Of a stretch of DNA of 64,000 nucleotides, positions 1 to 9,235 are shown one piece after another. The stretch spans positions 1-64,000 of the forward strand of contig NZ_JAPSLH010000020.1 of NCBI RefSeq assembly GCF_031180965.1. The letters run 5' to 3'. Origin of the DNA: Chelativorans sp. (GTDB taxonomy: Bacteria > Pseudomonadota > Alphaproteobacteria > Rhizobiales > Rhizobiaceae). Under the pieces are notes generated by a model that saw nothing but the letters and a program-made list of their open reading frames with translations, ran no database searches and had not been told where the DNA came from. Both the position numbers and the translations under genes were made by a program. The stretch's first letter is position 1, and each line of letters begins with the position of its first letter.

Positions 1-248
1 CGGCCAATGTCGGGACAGCGGCCGGCGGGGCGCGTGGAACGCGCCACGATTAACTAACAGAGAGGCACGGATCACGCGCCCCGCTTCCCACCTTCTTCAA
101 TGGCCAGACGGCGAAAGCCGGGCGTGGCAGCGATGAAACGCGCCCTCACCCTGCCCCAATCCAGCAGGGACATATGACTCCCATTGCCAGCCGGCCATTC
201 AGGAACATTTCCCCCTTCTCCTGCCTTTCCCGCCAAAGGGAATCAGTC

Positions 249-869
249 ATGGCTGTGAAAAGCGCCGAAAAGGCTATCGCCGCTTCGCTCGATGCCGTGC
301 GGGAAGATGCGCGCGACTGCACCCGCTGCGACCTCTACCGGAACGCCACCCAGACCGTCTTCGGCGAGGGCGGCAGCGATGCCCGGGTCGTCTTCGTCGG
401 CGAGCAGCCGGGCGACAAGGAAGACCTCGAGGGCCGGCCCTTTATCGGCCCTGCCGGACGGCTTTTCGACAGCATTCTGGAGGAAGTCGGCATCGACCGG
501 ACGAAGACCTATGTCACCAATGCCGTGAAACATTTCAAGTTCGAACCGCGCGGCAAGCGGCGTATCCATTCAAAGCCCAATGCCGGCGAGATCCGTGCCT
601 GCCGCTGGTGGCTCGACCACGAGCTGGCGCTCATCCGGCCTGACGTTGCCGTAGCGCTCGGCGCTACCGCCGCCCGGGCGCTCACCGGCAAGCCGGTTCC
701 CATTACGAAATTCCGCGGTACGATCGTTCAGAGCGAGGAGGGCGTGCCGGTGCTGATCACCGTACATCCCTCCTACCTGCTGCGCATCCCCGATCCCATG
801 GACAAGGAGACCGAGCGCCGGCGCTTTCTTGAGGACATGCGCAAGGTGAAGGCGCATATGAAAGGGTGA
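249..869 (+). CDS. udgX: UdgX-type uracil-DNA glycosylase
   Basis: Family 4-like uracil-DNA glycosylase of the UdgX class, acting on uracil in DNA. From the chosen start (206 aa) it has CxxC at residues 24-27 (DCTRC) and a further Cys at 118, likely Fe-S ligands; I did not find a clear fourth. The uracil pocket motif GEQPGDKED lies at 51-59, followed by PFIGPAGR. The diagnostic UdgX loop KRRIH is at 103-107, and HPSYLLR is at 173-179. In Mycobacterium smegmatis UdgX the loop His attacks the sugar and leaves the enzyme covalently bound to the abasic site; His107 is the equivalent here. I start at 249 because AAAGGGA sits just upstream and because the N-terminal 25 residues of a longer frame from 174 look non-conserved. 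It stands alone, 94 bp before rlmN. Confidence 0.9.
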   Translation: MAVKSAEKAIAASLDAVREDARDCTRCDLYRNATQTVFGEGGSDARVVFVGEQPGDKEDLEGRPFIGPAGRLFDSILEEVGIDRTKTYVTNAVKHFKFEPRGKRRIHSKPNAGEIRACRWWLDHELALIRPDVAVALGATAARALTGKPVPITKFRGTIVQSEEGVPVLITVHPSYLLRIPDPMDKETERRRFLEDMRKVKAHMKG

Positions 870-873
870 GGAC

Positions 874-919
874 GCGGCTCGGCGGATCACCGCTCCGAAT
901 GGCATCAGGATCGAGCCGC
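874..919 (+). other. Possible stem-loop between udgX and rlmN
   Basis: GCGGCTCG (874-881) pairs perfectly with CGAGCCGC (912-919), and a second small stem, GCGG/CCGC, lies inside the loop (882-893). There is no T-tract, so it is not a standard intrinsic terminator. It may separate the two transcripts or be chance in GC-rich DNA. Confidence 0.3.
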
Positions 920-963
920 CGGAGGGTGACCGCGCCTGCCACCTGTGCTAAGGAGCCCGCAAA

Positions 964-2229
964 ATGGCGGCCGGCAGGTGTGCCGCCTATATAAGCTCAA
1001 TCATGACACTCACGATCGATACCTCGACCCCAGAGAACCGCGCCCTGTTGCGCCCCGACATCCAGCCGGAGAAGAAGCCGCTGATCGGCCTCTCGCGCGA
1101 GGAGCTCGGCGAGGCGCTCGCCTCCGTCGGCGTGCCGGAGCGCCAGGTGAAGATGCGCGTGCGCCAGCTGTGGCACTGGCTCTATGTGCGCGGCGTCTCC
1201 GACTTTTCGAGGATGTTCAACATCTCCAAGGAGCTGCGCGCGGCGCTCGACGAACATTTTTCGATCGCGCGGCCGGAAATCGTGGAAGAGCAGATCTCGC
1301 AGGACGGCACGCGCAAATGGCTGTTGCGGTTTCCGCCGCGCGGCGCCGGACGGCCCGTGGAGGTGGAGACCGTCTATATTCCCGAGGAAGACCGCGGGAC
1401 CCTCTGCATCTCCTCCCAGGTCGGCTGCACCCTCACCTGCTCGTTCTGCCACACGGGCACACAGAAGATGGTGCGCAATCTGACCGCGGGCGAGATCCTC
1501 GACCAGCTGCTGATCGCCCGCGACCGCCTGGGCGATTTTCCGGAGGCGGACACGCCCGACGGGGCGATCGTGCCGGCCGAAGGCCGCAAGATCACCAATA
1601 TCGTCATGATGGGGATGGGCGAGCCGCTCTACAATTTCGAGAATGTGAAGCAGGCGCTGCTCATCGCTTCCGACGGCGACGGCCTGTCGCTCTCCAAACG
1701 CCGCATCACCCTTTCCACCTCCGGCGTGGTGCCCGAGATCTACCGCACGGGATCGGAGATCGGCGTGATGCTGGCCATCTCGCTGCATGCCGTGCGCGAC
1801 GAGCTGCGCAACGAGCTGGTGCCGATCAACAAGAAGTATCCGCTGAAGGAGCTGCTCGACGCCTGCCGCGCCTATCCCGGGCTTTCGAACGCGCGCCGCA
1901 TCACCTTCGAATATGTGATGCTGAAGGGCGTGAACGACTCCCTTGACGATGCGCGTGAGCTGGTGCGGCTATTGAGGGGCATTCCGGCCAAGATCAACCT
2001 CATCCCGTTCAATCCGTGGCCGGGCAGCTCCTATGAATGTTCGGAGTGGGAGCAGATCGAGAAATTCGCCGAGCTCGTCAACCGCGCCGGCTATGCCTCG
2101 CCCATCCGTACGCCGCGCGGCCGCGACATCCTCGCCGCCTGCGGGCAGCTGAAGTCGGCCTCCGAGCGCATGAAGAGGACCGAGCGGCTGAAGCTCGAAG
2201 CGATGATGATAGCGGGGCATGGGGACTGA
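964..2229 (+). CDS. rlmN: 23S rRNA/tRNA adenine-C2 methyltransferase RlmN
   Basis: Radical-SAM dual-specificity methyltransferase that adds the C2 methyl group to A2503 of 23S rRNA and to A37 of some tRNAs. The radical-SAM cluster motif is CTLTCSFC, preceded by [15 protein letters not shown] follows as the SAM-contact motif, and LSTSGVVP and SLHA match family blocks. The C-terminal Cys of the CGQL motif (AACGQLK) is the methyl-carrying residue in this family. Length is 421 aa. The start at 964 has AGGAG at ideal spacing (951-955). An internal ATG at 1003 would remove a poorly conserved 13-residue leader ([13 protein letters not shown]) and is preceded by TATATAAG, so it is a real alternative. 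It converges on the Imm11 gene. Confidence 0.96.
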   Translation: MAAGRCAAYISSIMTLTIDTSTPENRALLRPDIQPEKKPLIGLSREELGEALASVGVPERQVKMRVRQLWHWLYVRGVSDFSRMFNISKELRAALDEHFSIARPEIVEEQISQDGTRKWLLRFPPRGAGRPVEVETVYIPEEDRGTLCISSQVGCTLTCSFCHTGTQKMVRNLTAGEILDQLLIARDRLGDFPEADTPDGAIVPAEGRKITNIVMMGMGEPLYNFENVKQALLIASDGDGLSLSKRRITLSTSGVVPEIYRTGSEIGVMLAISLHAVRDELRNELVPINKKYPLKELLDACRAYPGLSNARRITFEYVMLKGVNDSLDDARELVRLLRGIPAKINLIPFNPWPGSSYECSEWEQIEKFAELVNRAGYASPIRTPRGRDILAACGQLKSASERMKRTERLKLEAMMIAGHGD

Positions 2230-2251
2230 CCGGTAACCGGCGGCCCCTCCC

Positions 2252-2905
2252 TCACCTCCCGAACAGGCTCGACATGAACTTGCGGAACGGGCCGGCGGCC
2301 GGGACGGCCCTCTTCTCGCCGGGATATTCGACGATCCCTTCGCCGGCCGGCGTCTCGTCGCTCCAGACAAGCCGGAAGGCGACGCCTTTGAGACCGAGCT
2401 CGCCGATCCTCCGGACCATTCCTTCCTGCAGATAGATGCTCGACACGTGCACGCCGCCGGGGCTTTCGGGAAGCTTGAAGATTTCCGCCCCGCCGATCCG
2501 CTCCGGCCAGAATACGTGCTCCTCGATATCGAGAAAGCCTCCGCCGTCGTCGAAACGGACGATCCTGGAACGGTCCTCGTCGAGCGCGTCGATCGTCGTC
2601 GTCACATTGAAGAGCCAGACCGGCTCGGCGCATCGCAGGGGCAGGATCTCGCCATATTGCACGAGCAGGGGCCGTAGCGCTTCCACCGCCCGCGGCCGCA
2701 GCATGAGCACATGCTCACCGCACCAGGGAAGATCCGAATGCTGGCGAGCCGTCCCGTCATCAAATTCCGTCAGGAACTCCATCTCGAGAGGCCGCCAATC
2801 CGGCTGCGCCTTCCCGCCGAGCTCGGTGAGGACGAAATTGTCCTCCGGATCCCGGGGGAGGATCCATTCCTGCCGGCTCTGCACCGTGGGAACATAGATC
2901 CGCAT
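2252..2905 (-). CDS. Imm11/DUF1629 family protein
   Basis: 217-residue soluble protein matching the Imm11 (DUF1629) pattern. It has a central VWLFNVTTTIDALDE block, an EEHVFWPERIGGAEIFKL block, and a C-terminal GLKGVAFRLVWSDE block. The family is predicted to provide immunity in polymorphic-toxin systems. No toxin, VgrG/PAAR or secretion gene lies nearby, so here it looks orphan or domesticated. The start is the MRIYVPTV methionine; the longer open frame above it runs through lysE in another frame and is spurious. It follows the LysE-type gene by 5 bp and is probably cotranscribed with it. Family call is good; function is unknown. Confidence 0.72.
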   Translation of the reverse strand: MRIYVPTVQSRQEWILPRDPEDNFVLTELGGKAQPDWRPLEMEFLTEFDDGTARQHSDLPWCGEHVLMLRPRAVEALRPLLVQYGEILPLRCAEPVWLFNVTTTIDALDEDRSRIVRFDDGGGFLDIEEHVFWPERIGGAEIFKLPESPGGVHVSSIYLQEGMVRRIGELGLKGVAFRLVWSDETPAGEGIVEYPGEKRAVPAAGPFRKFMSSLFGR

Positions 2906-2910
2906 CACCG

Positions 2911-3552
2911 CTACCGCGCCTGCGCGGTGAGTATCTTCAAGGCAAAGGCGGAAAAGACGCCGGCGAAGAGATAGTCGACGAGCCGCGTGACCTTTGGACT
3001 CTTCCGCAGGAGCCCGGCAAATTTGTCGGCCGCGATCACCATCGGCGCCACGACCGGCAGCGAGAAGGGGATGAACAGGAGGCCGAGGAAGAAGAGCTTG
3101 CCGGGCGCATCCGGATCGCTCGGCGAGACGAATTGCGGCAGGAAGGTCATGAAGAACAGGATGATCTTCGGGTTGAGCAGGTTGATTCCAAGCCCGGTCG
3201 CCCAGTTCTTGAGAAGCGAGCTCTTCCCGCCCGCCCGCGCTTCGGGATTGAAGGCCGAGCCGTGGCGGATCGCCTGCCAGGCGAGCCAGACGAGATAGCC
3301 AGCGCCGAATATCTTGAGGGCAAGGAAGGCGGTGGGGGACGCCACCAGGAGCGCCGACAAGCCGAGCGCCACCAGGCTCGTATGGATCAGGATGCCGGTC
3401 ATGGCGCCGAACATGCAGGCGAACCCCGCCGCCCTGCCCTGCGAGAGCGCCCGCCCCACGAAAAGCGTCATGTCCGGCCCGGGGGTGATGGCGAGGACGA
3501 AAGTGGCGATGGCGAATTGCAGGATGGTGGTGGTGTCGGGAACGAAGTCCAT
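2911..3552 (-). CDS. LysE/RhtB family amino-acid exporter
   Basis: 213-residue integral membrane protein. The N-terminal block FVLAITPGPDMTLFVGRAL carries the LysE/RhtB signature (TPGP), and GINLLNPKIILFF is the second conserved segment. Hydrophobic stretches suggest about six membrane segments. The family exports amino acids or homoserine-lactone-like compounds; substrate cannot be told. It is the upstream gene of a two-gene unit with the Imm11 protein. Confidence 0.88.
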   Translation of the reverse strand: MDFVPDTTTILQFAIATFVLAITPGPDMTLFVGRALSQGRAAGFACMFGAMTGILIHTSLVALGLSALLVASPTAFLALKIFGAGYLVWLAWQAIRHGSAFNPEARAGGKSSLLKNWATGLGINLLNPKIILFFMTFLPQFVSPSDPDAPGKLFFLGLLFIPFSLPVVAPMVIAADKFAGLLRKSPKVTRLVDYLFAGVFSAFALKILTAQAR

Positions 3553-3639
3553 GGCCGGGCTGCCGCTGCTGAAGTCCGGTCACGCTAGCGCGGCTTGGCC
3601 ACTTGCGCCAGAGGCTTCCCCGGCAGGAGGATCGGGCGC

Positions 3640-4797
3640 CTATTGCGCCCGGCCGGTCAACCAGACCTGCCGGACGCGCAGGTCATCGCCAAGATGCACG
3701 CAGTCGGCCAGGGCGCCCGGACGGAGAGACCCCCGCTCTTCGCCGATGCCAAGATACGTGGCCGGATAGCTGCTCGCCATCTTCAGCGATTCCTCGAGGG
3801 ATAGCTCCAGCGCCTCGACGCCGAAGCGCACCGCGGAGGCCATGTCGAGATCGGAGCCCGCCAGCGTGCCGTCCTCCAGCACCAGCTTGGAGCAGATCTC
3901 GCCCGGCTCGCGCCGCACCGTCCGGCCGTTGAGATCGAAGCTTTCCGCGCCGCTGCCGACCAGAGCCATGGCATCGGTCACGTGGAAGAGCTTTCCGGGC
4001 CCGCGCTTGGCGCGGTGAGCCACGCGCAGGGCGACCGGATCGACATGATGGCCGTCGGCGATGATGCCGGCCCAGATGCCCCCGGCGTCGAGCGCCGCTC
4101 CGACGAGGCCCGGCGCGCGATGCGAAAGGCCGCTCATGGCGTTGAAGAGATGCGTGACCCCCCGCGCGCCCGCCGCAAAGAGCCGCTGCGCGGCCTCGCA
4201 TGTGCAGTCTGTATGGCCGAGGCTGACGATAACCCCACCGTCTGACAGGCGCTTGACCTGTTCCGGGCGCACCTGCTCCGCGGCGACGGTGACATGCACC
4301 ACCGGCATTTTCTCCGCCGCGCGGAGGAGCTGCTGGACGTCCTCCTCCTCCATGGGCCGCATGAACTCGGCCAGATGCGCGCCGCGCCGGGAAGGGGCAA
4401 GATGCGGCCCCTCGAGGTGGATTCCGAGCACGCCCTCCCCCGCTTTGCTCGCCTCGATCGCGGCGGCGATGGCCGACTGCGTGACCGAGCGCGTGTCGGT
4501 GATGAGGGTGGGGAGCAGCGCCGTGGTCCCATAGCGCCGATGCGCCCTGGCGATGACAGCGAAGGTTTCCGGCGACGGATCGTTGTTGAGCAGCCGGCCC
4601 CCGCCCCCGTTCACCTGAACATCGATGAAGCCGGGCGCGAGTATCCCGCCGCCGAGCCGGCTGATTCCGTCGCGCCCGGAGATCTCCGCCTCCGGCACGA
4701 CCGCCTTGACCCGCCCTTTCTCCACGATGAGCGCGTGGCCGTCGAAAAAGCGCTCGCCGTCAAACAGGCGCGCGCCGGCCAGAACCGCATCTTCCAT
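3640..4797 (-). CDS. nagA: N-acetylglucosamine-6-phosphate deacetylase
   Basis: Amidohydrolase-fold enzyme that removes acetate from GlcNAc-6-phosphate (385 aa, usual length). Visible motifs are GFIDVQVNGGGG, the HLEGPHLAPSRRGAH catalytic/metal block, LGHTDCT, THLFNAMSGL, and TDAMALVG with the catalytic Asp. Its start codon overlaps the stop of the upstream SIS gene by one base (TGATG), so the two are translationally coupled. It is the third gene of murQ-SIS-nagA, which together take MurNAc-6-P/GlcNAc-6-P to fructose-6-P. Confidence 0.96.
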   Translation of the reverse strand: MEDAVLAGARLFDGERFFDGHALIVEKGRVKAVVPEAEISGRDGISRLGGGILAPGFIDVQVNGGGGRLLNNDPSPETFAVIARAHRRYGTTALLPTLITDTRSVTQSAIAAAIEASKAGEGVLGIHLEGPHLAPSRRGAHLAEFMRPMEEEDVQQLLRAAEKMPVVHVTVAAEQVRPEQVKRLSDGGVIVSLGHTDCTCEAAQRLFAAGARGVTHLFNAMSGLSHRAPGLVGAALDAGGIWAGIIADGHHVDPVALRVAHRAKRGPGKLFHVTDAMALVGSGAESFDLNGRTVRREPGEICSKLVLEDGTLAGSDLDMASAVRFGVEALELSLEESLKMASSYPATYLGIGEERGSLRPGALADCVHLGDDLRVRQVWLTGRAQ

Positions 4798-5828
4798 CAG
4801 ACGGTCTCCGTGACCTTCTTGAGCTTGTCGGGCCTGTCCGGATCGAAGCCGCGTTCGCGCGCCAGCCGCTCCACAAGGCGATAATAGGCGGTGAGCGCGG
4901 CCAGCGGATCGAGCTGCCCGCAGCCGGTCGAGGGCACCACGATCACGTCGGGGCCGAGCGGGCGCGAGGAAAACGGCAGGACACGCGCGCCCATCCCGCG
5001 CAACCTGTCCATGATCGCGGTGCTGGACGCCAGCGCTTCGTCCTCCGGGACGAAAGCGAGGATGGGAAAGCCCTCCTCTACGAGCTGCATCGGCCCGTGC
5101 ATCAGCTCGGCGAGCGAGAAAGCTTCGGCATGCAGCTTTGCCGTTTCCTTGGCCTTCAGCGCCGCTTCCAGCGCGACGGCGAAGCCCGGGCCGCGGCCGC
5201 CGGTGAACAGCGATTGGGCGTTAACGAGGAGCGGCAGGGCATGCCCGTGATCGGCGTCGCAGGCGGCAGCGAGCGCCTCTGGCAGGCGCTTCAAGCCCGC
5301 GCCCAGCGCCGCATTGCCCGATGCGGCCTGCGTGAGCGCCGCAAGCGCGGCGGCAGAAGCAATGAAGCTCTTGGTGGCTGCCACGCTTTTTTCCTCCCCG
5401 GCATGGATCGGCAGCACGATGTCCGCGGCTTGGGCGAGCGGGCTGTCGGCGATATTGACGACCGCCACGGTGACAGCCCCGCCGCGCTTTGCCTCTTCCT
5501 GCACGGCGATAATGTCGGGGCTGGCCCCGGACTGGGATACGGTAAGGTGCAGGCCGCCCCACAGCCTGAGCGAGGCGCGGTAGACCGAGGCGACAGACGG
5601 GCCTATGGAGGCGACGGGGATGCCGCAGGAAATCTCGAACAGATATTTGAAGAAGCTGACGGCATGATCGGACGAGCCGCGCGCGGCAACCGTGACCACC
5701 GGCGGGCGGCGCTCAGCGATGAGCCGGCCGAGTTCCCGGAAGGTCTTTTCCTCGCGCGCGAACAGGCGGCCGACGGCATCCGCCGCCTCGCCCGTTTCGC
5801 GATACATCAATGAGTGCGCTTCGTTCAC
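4797..5828 (-). CDS. SIS-domain glucosamine-6-phosphate isomerase/deaminase (NagB-II type)
   Basis: 343-residue double-SIS protein equivalent to the isomerase half of GlmS without the glutaminase domain. First SIS domain: VAARGSSDHAVSFFKY and SQSGASPD. Second: GRGPGFAVALEAALKAKETAKLHAEAF. The C-terminal YYRLVERLARERGFDPDRPDKL tail is GlmS-like and carries sugar-phosphate isomerase residues. Such proteins (NagB-II/AgaS type) deaminate and isomerise glucosamine-6-P to fructose-6-P in many alphaproteobacteria. The gene overlaps the murQ stop by 4 bp and the nagA start by 1 bp, which supports the amino-sugar role. Confidence 0.88.
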   Translation of the reverse strand: MNEAHSLMYRETGEAADAVGRLFAREEKTFRELGRLIAERRPPVVTVAARGSSDHAVSFFKYLFEISCGIPVASIGPSVASVYRASLRLWGGLHLTVSQSGASPDIIAVQEEAKRGGAVTVAVVNIADSPLAQAADIVLPIHAGEEKSVAATKSFIASAAALAALTQAASGNAALGAGLKRLPEALAAACDADHGHALPLLVNAQSLFTGGRGPGFAVALEAALKAKETAKLHAEAFSLAELMHGPMQLVEEGFPILAFVPEDEALASSTAIMDRLRGMGARVLPFSSRPLGPDVIVVPSTGCGQLDPLAALTAYYRLVERLARERGFDPDRPDKLKKVTETV

Positions 5829-6739
5829 CCCTTCGCCTCCGCCGGCTTTCTTTCGCCCCTGCCCGTTTCCAGCACCGCGTGGAGGTCGCCTCCATGCCGC
5901 TCCAGCGCCGCCTCCGCCGCTTCGGGATCCATGCCCTTCACCACGAGCACCGCGGGCTTCACCCGATACCCGGTCTTTTGCAGCGCCGCCAGAGCCTCCT
6001 CCCTGCTGCAGCCCGTCACGTCAACGAGGATGGCGACCGCCCGGCGACGCAGTTTCGCATTGGTCGCCCTTACATCGACCATCTGCCCATGGAAGACCTT
6101 GCCGAGACGCACCATGAGCGCGGTTGAAAGCAGGTTGAGCGCCATCTTCTGGCTGGTGCCGGCGGCAAGCCTGGTGGAGCCCGCGAGCACCTCCGGCCCG
6201 GTGTCGAGCAGGATGCCGAGCTCGGCTTTCTGGAGCAGTTGTGTGCCGGGATTGTTGGCAAAGCCGATGGTGAGCGCGCCGAGCCTGCGCGCCGTCTCGA
6301 CCGCCGCGAGGGTGAATGGCGTGGAGCCGCTTGCCGCCAATGCGAGCACGACGTCGTCGGGTCCGCAGCCTGCCTCCTCGATGGCCTTTCGCGCGGCCGC
6401 CTGGTCATCCTCCGCCGCCTCCTCGGCGCGTGCGAAGGAGGCTCCGCCCGCAAGGATGAGGACCAGCCGATCATCCGGCCAGCCGAAGGTGGGACCGAGT
6501 TCCACCCCGTCGAGCACCGCGAGGCGCCCGGAGGTGCCGGCACCGACATAGAGGAGGCGCCCCCGGCCCCCGCGCAGCCGGCCGAGCATCTGCCGCAAGG
6601 CATTTTCCAGGTCCGGCAGCGCCGCCGATACGGCGGAAAAGGCGCGCTGCTGCCCCTCGAGCAGCATACGCAGCATCGCGCTGTCCGGCGAAAGTTCCAG
6701 ATCGCGGTAGCGCTCGCTGACAAGTTCCGTGCCGACCAT
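5825..6739 (-). CDS. murQ: N-acetylmuramic acid 6-phosphate etherase
   Basis: Cleaves the lactyl ether of MurNAc-6-P to give GlcNAc-6-P and lactate. The SIS fold with family motif VGAGTSGRLAVLDGVELGP is present, as are LALAASGSTPF, IGFANNPGT, GPEVLAGSTRL and the C-terminal DVRATNAKLRRRA block. Start 6739 (304 aa) is chosen because it matches the usual MurQ length and has GGAG upstream; a GTG at 6796 adds 19 unconserved residues. It is the first gene of the recycling operon and is divergent from anmK, which supplies its substrate. Confidence 0.95.
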   Translation of the reverse strand: MVGTELVSERYRDLELSPDSAMLRMLLEGQQRAFSAVSAALPDLENALRQMLGRLRGGRGRLLYVGAGTSGRLAVLDGVELGPTFGWPDDRLVLILAGGASFARAEEAAEDDQAAARKAIEEAGCGPDDVVLALAASGSTPFTLAAVETARRLGALTIGFANNPGTQLLQKAELGILLDTGPEVLAGSTRLAAGTSQKMALNLLSTALMVRLGKVFHGQMVDVRATNAKLRRRAVAILVDVTGCSREEALAALQKTGYRVKPAVLVVKGMDPEAAEAALERHGGDLHAVLETGRGERKPAEAKG

Positions 6740-6910
6740 CTTCAGACGCTCCGACAAGAGGCTCCTGTTCCGGACACCGCCTCCGCGTGACCACACCGCT
6801 TGTACGCTGCTTGGAACTCATGGATAACCGGCAGATATGAACTTTGATCCGCAACATCCACCAAAGCCTCGGGTCCGGAAGCCGCGGCGGTGAATATCTG
6901 GGAAATGCCC
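6740..6910. promoter_or_regulatory. murQ/anmK divergent control region
   Basis: About 170 bp between the two divergent recycling genes must hold both promoters. I saw no clear palindrome or consensus -35/-10 pair, and no regulator gene of the RpiR/MurR or GntR type lies beside it. Confidence 0.4.
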
Positions 6911-8113
6911 ATGGCGGAATTGTCCGGGAAATTTAAAGTCGCGCCATCCGAAGGCGCCGCTGTGAACGAAGGGACCAAAGAGTATTTGGAGCCGGTGTGG
7001 GCGGTCGGGCTGATGACCGGCACCGTGCTCGACGGTAACGTCGACATTGCCATGATCCGCACCGATGGCGAGATCATACATGAATTCGGTCCGTGGACAC
7101 TCGCTCCCTACCCCGCCGACCTGCCGCCCCTGCTTGCCCGCACGCTGGAAGCTGCGCGCGAATGGGATTTTCGGGGCGAAGAGCCGGCGATCTTCCGAGA
7201 TGCGGAGATCGCGCTCACCAGGGCGCAGGCTCTGGCGGTAAACGAATTCCTGACGCAGAATGGGTTTTCCGCCGCCGACATCGAGGTGGTGGGCTTCCAT
7301 GGCCAGACAGTGCTGCATCGGGCGGCCGAGGGAGGCAGGCGCGGCCGCACGCGCCAGCTCGGGGACGGGCGGCTGATGGCGGAGATCGTCGGGGCCAATG
7401 TCGTCTTTGATTTCCGCAGCGCGGATGTGGAGGCGGGCGGCCAGGGCGCTCCCCTCGTTCCGATCTACCATCGTGCCCTGATGCGCAAGATCGGGGGCGG
7501 CGCCGAGACGGCGATGCTCAATCTGGGGGGCGTTGCGAACATCACCTGGTGCGGCGAGGACATGGTCGCCTTCGACACCGGCCCGGCCAACGCGCCGATA
7601 AACGACTGGATCAGGCGGCACGGGCAGGGGGAGATTGACAGGGACGGGCGCATCGCCCTTTCCGGAACGGTCGACGAGGCGCGGCTTGCCCGTCTGCTCG
7701 AGCATCGCTATCTGATCGCGCCCTACCCGAAATCCCTCGACCGCAACTCCTTCACGGCCGACATGGCGGAGGGTCTTGGCCTCGCCGACGGCGCGGCCAC
7801 GCTAACCGCATTTACCGCGGCGGCGGTCGGAAAGGCGCTCGACCTGCTGCCGCGCCGGCCGGAGCGGCTCCTGGTCTGCGGCGGCGGGAGGAAGAACCCG
7901 GCGCTGATGGCCGAACTAGCCCGCAGGGCACGGGCTGAAGTCGAGCCGGTCGACCGGTTTGGCCTGCGCGGCGACGCCATCGAAGCCGAGTGCTTCGCCT
8001 TTCTCGCGGTGCGCAGCCTGCGCGGCCTGCCGATCAGCTTTCCGCGGACGACCGGCGCGCCTCGGCCGCTGACGGGCGGAAGACTGGCCGCCCGGACGGC
8101 GATTGCGCCTTAG
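6911..8113 (+). CDS. anmK: 1,6-anhydro-N-acetylmuramic acid kinase
   Basis: ASKHA-fold kinase that opens and phosphorylates 1,6-anhydro-MurNAc from cell-wall turnover, giving MurNAc-6-P for MurQ. The phosphate-1 motif is [13 protein letters not shown]. Next come [11 protein letters not shown], the catalytic-region [34 protein letters not shown], and the adenosine motif [10 protein letters not shown]. The start is uncertain: GTG 6890, ATG 6905 and ATG 6911 are in frame ahead of the conserved EPVWAVGL. I use 6911, an ATG with a weak GGGA upstream. It is divergent from murQ. Confidence 0.94.
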   Translation: MAELSGKFKVAPSEGAAVNEGTKEYLEPVWAVGLMTGTVLDGNVDIAMIRTDGEIIHEFGPWTLAPYPADLPPLLARTLEAAREWDFRGEEPAIFRDAEIALTRAQALAVNEFLTQNGFSAADIEVVGFHGQTVLHRAAEGGRRGRTRQLGDGRLMAEIVGANVVFDFRSADVEAGGQGAPLVPIYHRALMRKIGGGAETAMLNLGGVANITWCGEDMVAFDTGPANAPINDWIRRHGQGEIDRDGRIALSGTVDEARLARLLEHRYLIAPYPKSLDRNSFTADMAEGLGLADGAATLTAFTAAAVGKALDLLPRRPERLLVCGGGRKNPALMAELARRARAEVEPVDRFGLRGDAIEAECFAFLAVRSLRGLPISFPRTTGAPRPLTGGRLAARTAIAP

Positions 8114-8275
8114 TTGTGGCGCGCCGGGCTTTCTCCATCTGGACGAACCATCGGCTGATCCCGTAAAGGAATCCGTTCGAAGCCGCGGAACTGGCGAGGG
8201 CCGGTTCGCGCGCCGAGCGCCGGGAGGGGTTGTCCGGCGAACTATCAGGCAACAACGACTCTAGGGAGCGAACAC

Positions 8276-9229
8276 ATGCGAAAAACTCTTCTTCTTGCGG
8301 CGGCGAGCCTGGCGCTCGCCACGGCGGCGTCTGCACAGAACGTGACGGTCTCGGTGACGGCGATCGTCGAGCACCCCGCGCTCGATGCCGTACGCGACGG
8401 CGTTCGCGAAGGTCTTGCAGAGGCGGGCTACAAGACCGGCGAAAACCTGGAATTCACCTACGAGTCGGCGCAGGGCAATCCCGCCACCGCCGCCCAGATC
8501 GCCCGCGAGTTCGTGGGCGCGGGTCCCGATGTGATCGTGCCGATCTCGACGCCCTCCGCCCAGGCGGTCGCCGCAGCGACGCGCGACATCCCGGTGGTGT
8601 TCACGGCGGTGACCGACCCGGTTGCGGCGGGTCTCGTCAAGTCGAACGAGGCGCCGGGCGCCAATGTGACGGGCGTGTCCGATCTGTCGCCCATCGCCGA
8701 CCACGTCGCGCTCATCAAGGAATTGGTGCCGGACGTGAAGAGCGTCGGCTTCGTCTACAATCCCGGCGAGGCAAATTCCGTCGTGCTGCTCAACCTCTTC
8801 CGCGAAGCCGCAGAGAAGGAGGGCATCGCCGTGGTCGAGGCGCCTGCCAACAAGTCGGCCGACGTGCAGAATGCCGCCCGCAGCGCCGTCGGTAAGGTCG
8901 AGGCCCTTTACGTGCCCACGGACAACACCATCGTCTCCGCGCTGGAAGCTCTAGTGGGCGTGGCCGAGGAAAACGACATCCCGCTCATCTCCGGCGATAC
9001 GGACTCGGTCGAGCGCGGCACGCTGGCCTCGGTGGGTTTCGACTATCACCAAGTGGGCAAGCAGACGGCCGAGGTGGTGGTGCGCGTGCTGAAGGGCGAG
9101 AAGCCGGGCGAGATCCCCGTCACCTTCGCCTCCGGCACGGACCTCGTTGTCAACAAGAAGGCCGCCGAGGCGATGGGAGTCACCTTGCCGCAGGCGGTGC
9201 TCGACCGCGCCACGAAGGTGGTCGAGTAA
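8276..9229 (+). CDS. ABC transporter substrate-binding protein, TrpX family
   Basis: 317-residue periplasmic binding protein of the ABC_sub_bind family (PF04392, YtlA/TrpX type). The signal peptide is clear (MRKTLLLAAASLALATAASA). Family features include EHPALDAVRDGVREGL, PISTPSAQAVAAATRDIPVVFTAV, LYVPTDNT and PLISGDTDSVERG. AGGGAG precedes the ATG. It heads a three-gene importer with the permease and ATPase downstream. Relatives have been linked to tryptophan or tyrosine uptake, but most have unknown ligands. Confidence 0.92.
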   Translation: MRKTLLLAAASLALATAASAQNVTVSVTAIVEHPALDAVRDGVREGLAEAGYKTGENLEFTYESAQGNPATAAQIAREFVGAGPDVIVPISTPSAQAVAAATRDIPVVFTAVTDPVAAGLVKSNEAPGANVTGVSDLSPIADHVALIKELVPDVKSVGFVYNPGEANSVVLLNLFREAAEKEGIAVVEAPANKSADVQNAARSAVGKVEALYVPTDNTIVSALEALVGVAEENDIPLISGDTDSVERGTLASVGFDYHQVGKQTAEVVVRVLKGEKPGEIPVTFASGTDLVVNKKAAEAMGVTLPQAVLDRATKVVE

Positions 9230-9235
9230 GATCGA

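Noticed and set aside
1-173. Possible upstream gene end or terminator
   Set aside because: A 7-bp GC hairpin (29-35 with 39-45) is present, but no T-tract and no conserved frame, so nothing could be supported.
945-1946. 333-codon plus-strand frame overlapping rlmN
   Set aside because: Offset frame of rlmN with Arg-rich composition; rlmN has its full radical-SAM motif set.
2906-3583. N-terminal extension of the Imm11 frame
   Set aside because: It runs through the LysE-type gene in another frame and has no homology; the real start is at 2905.
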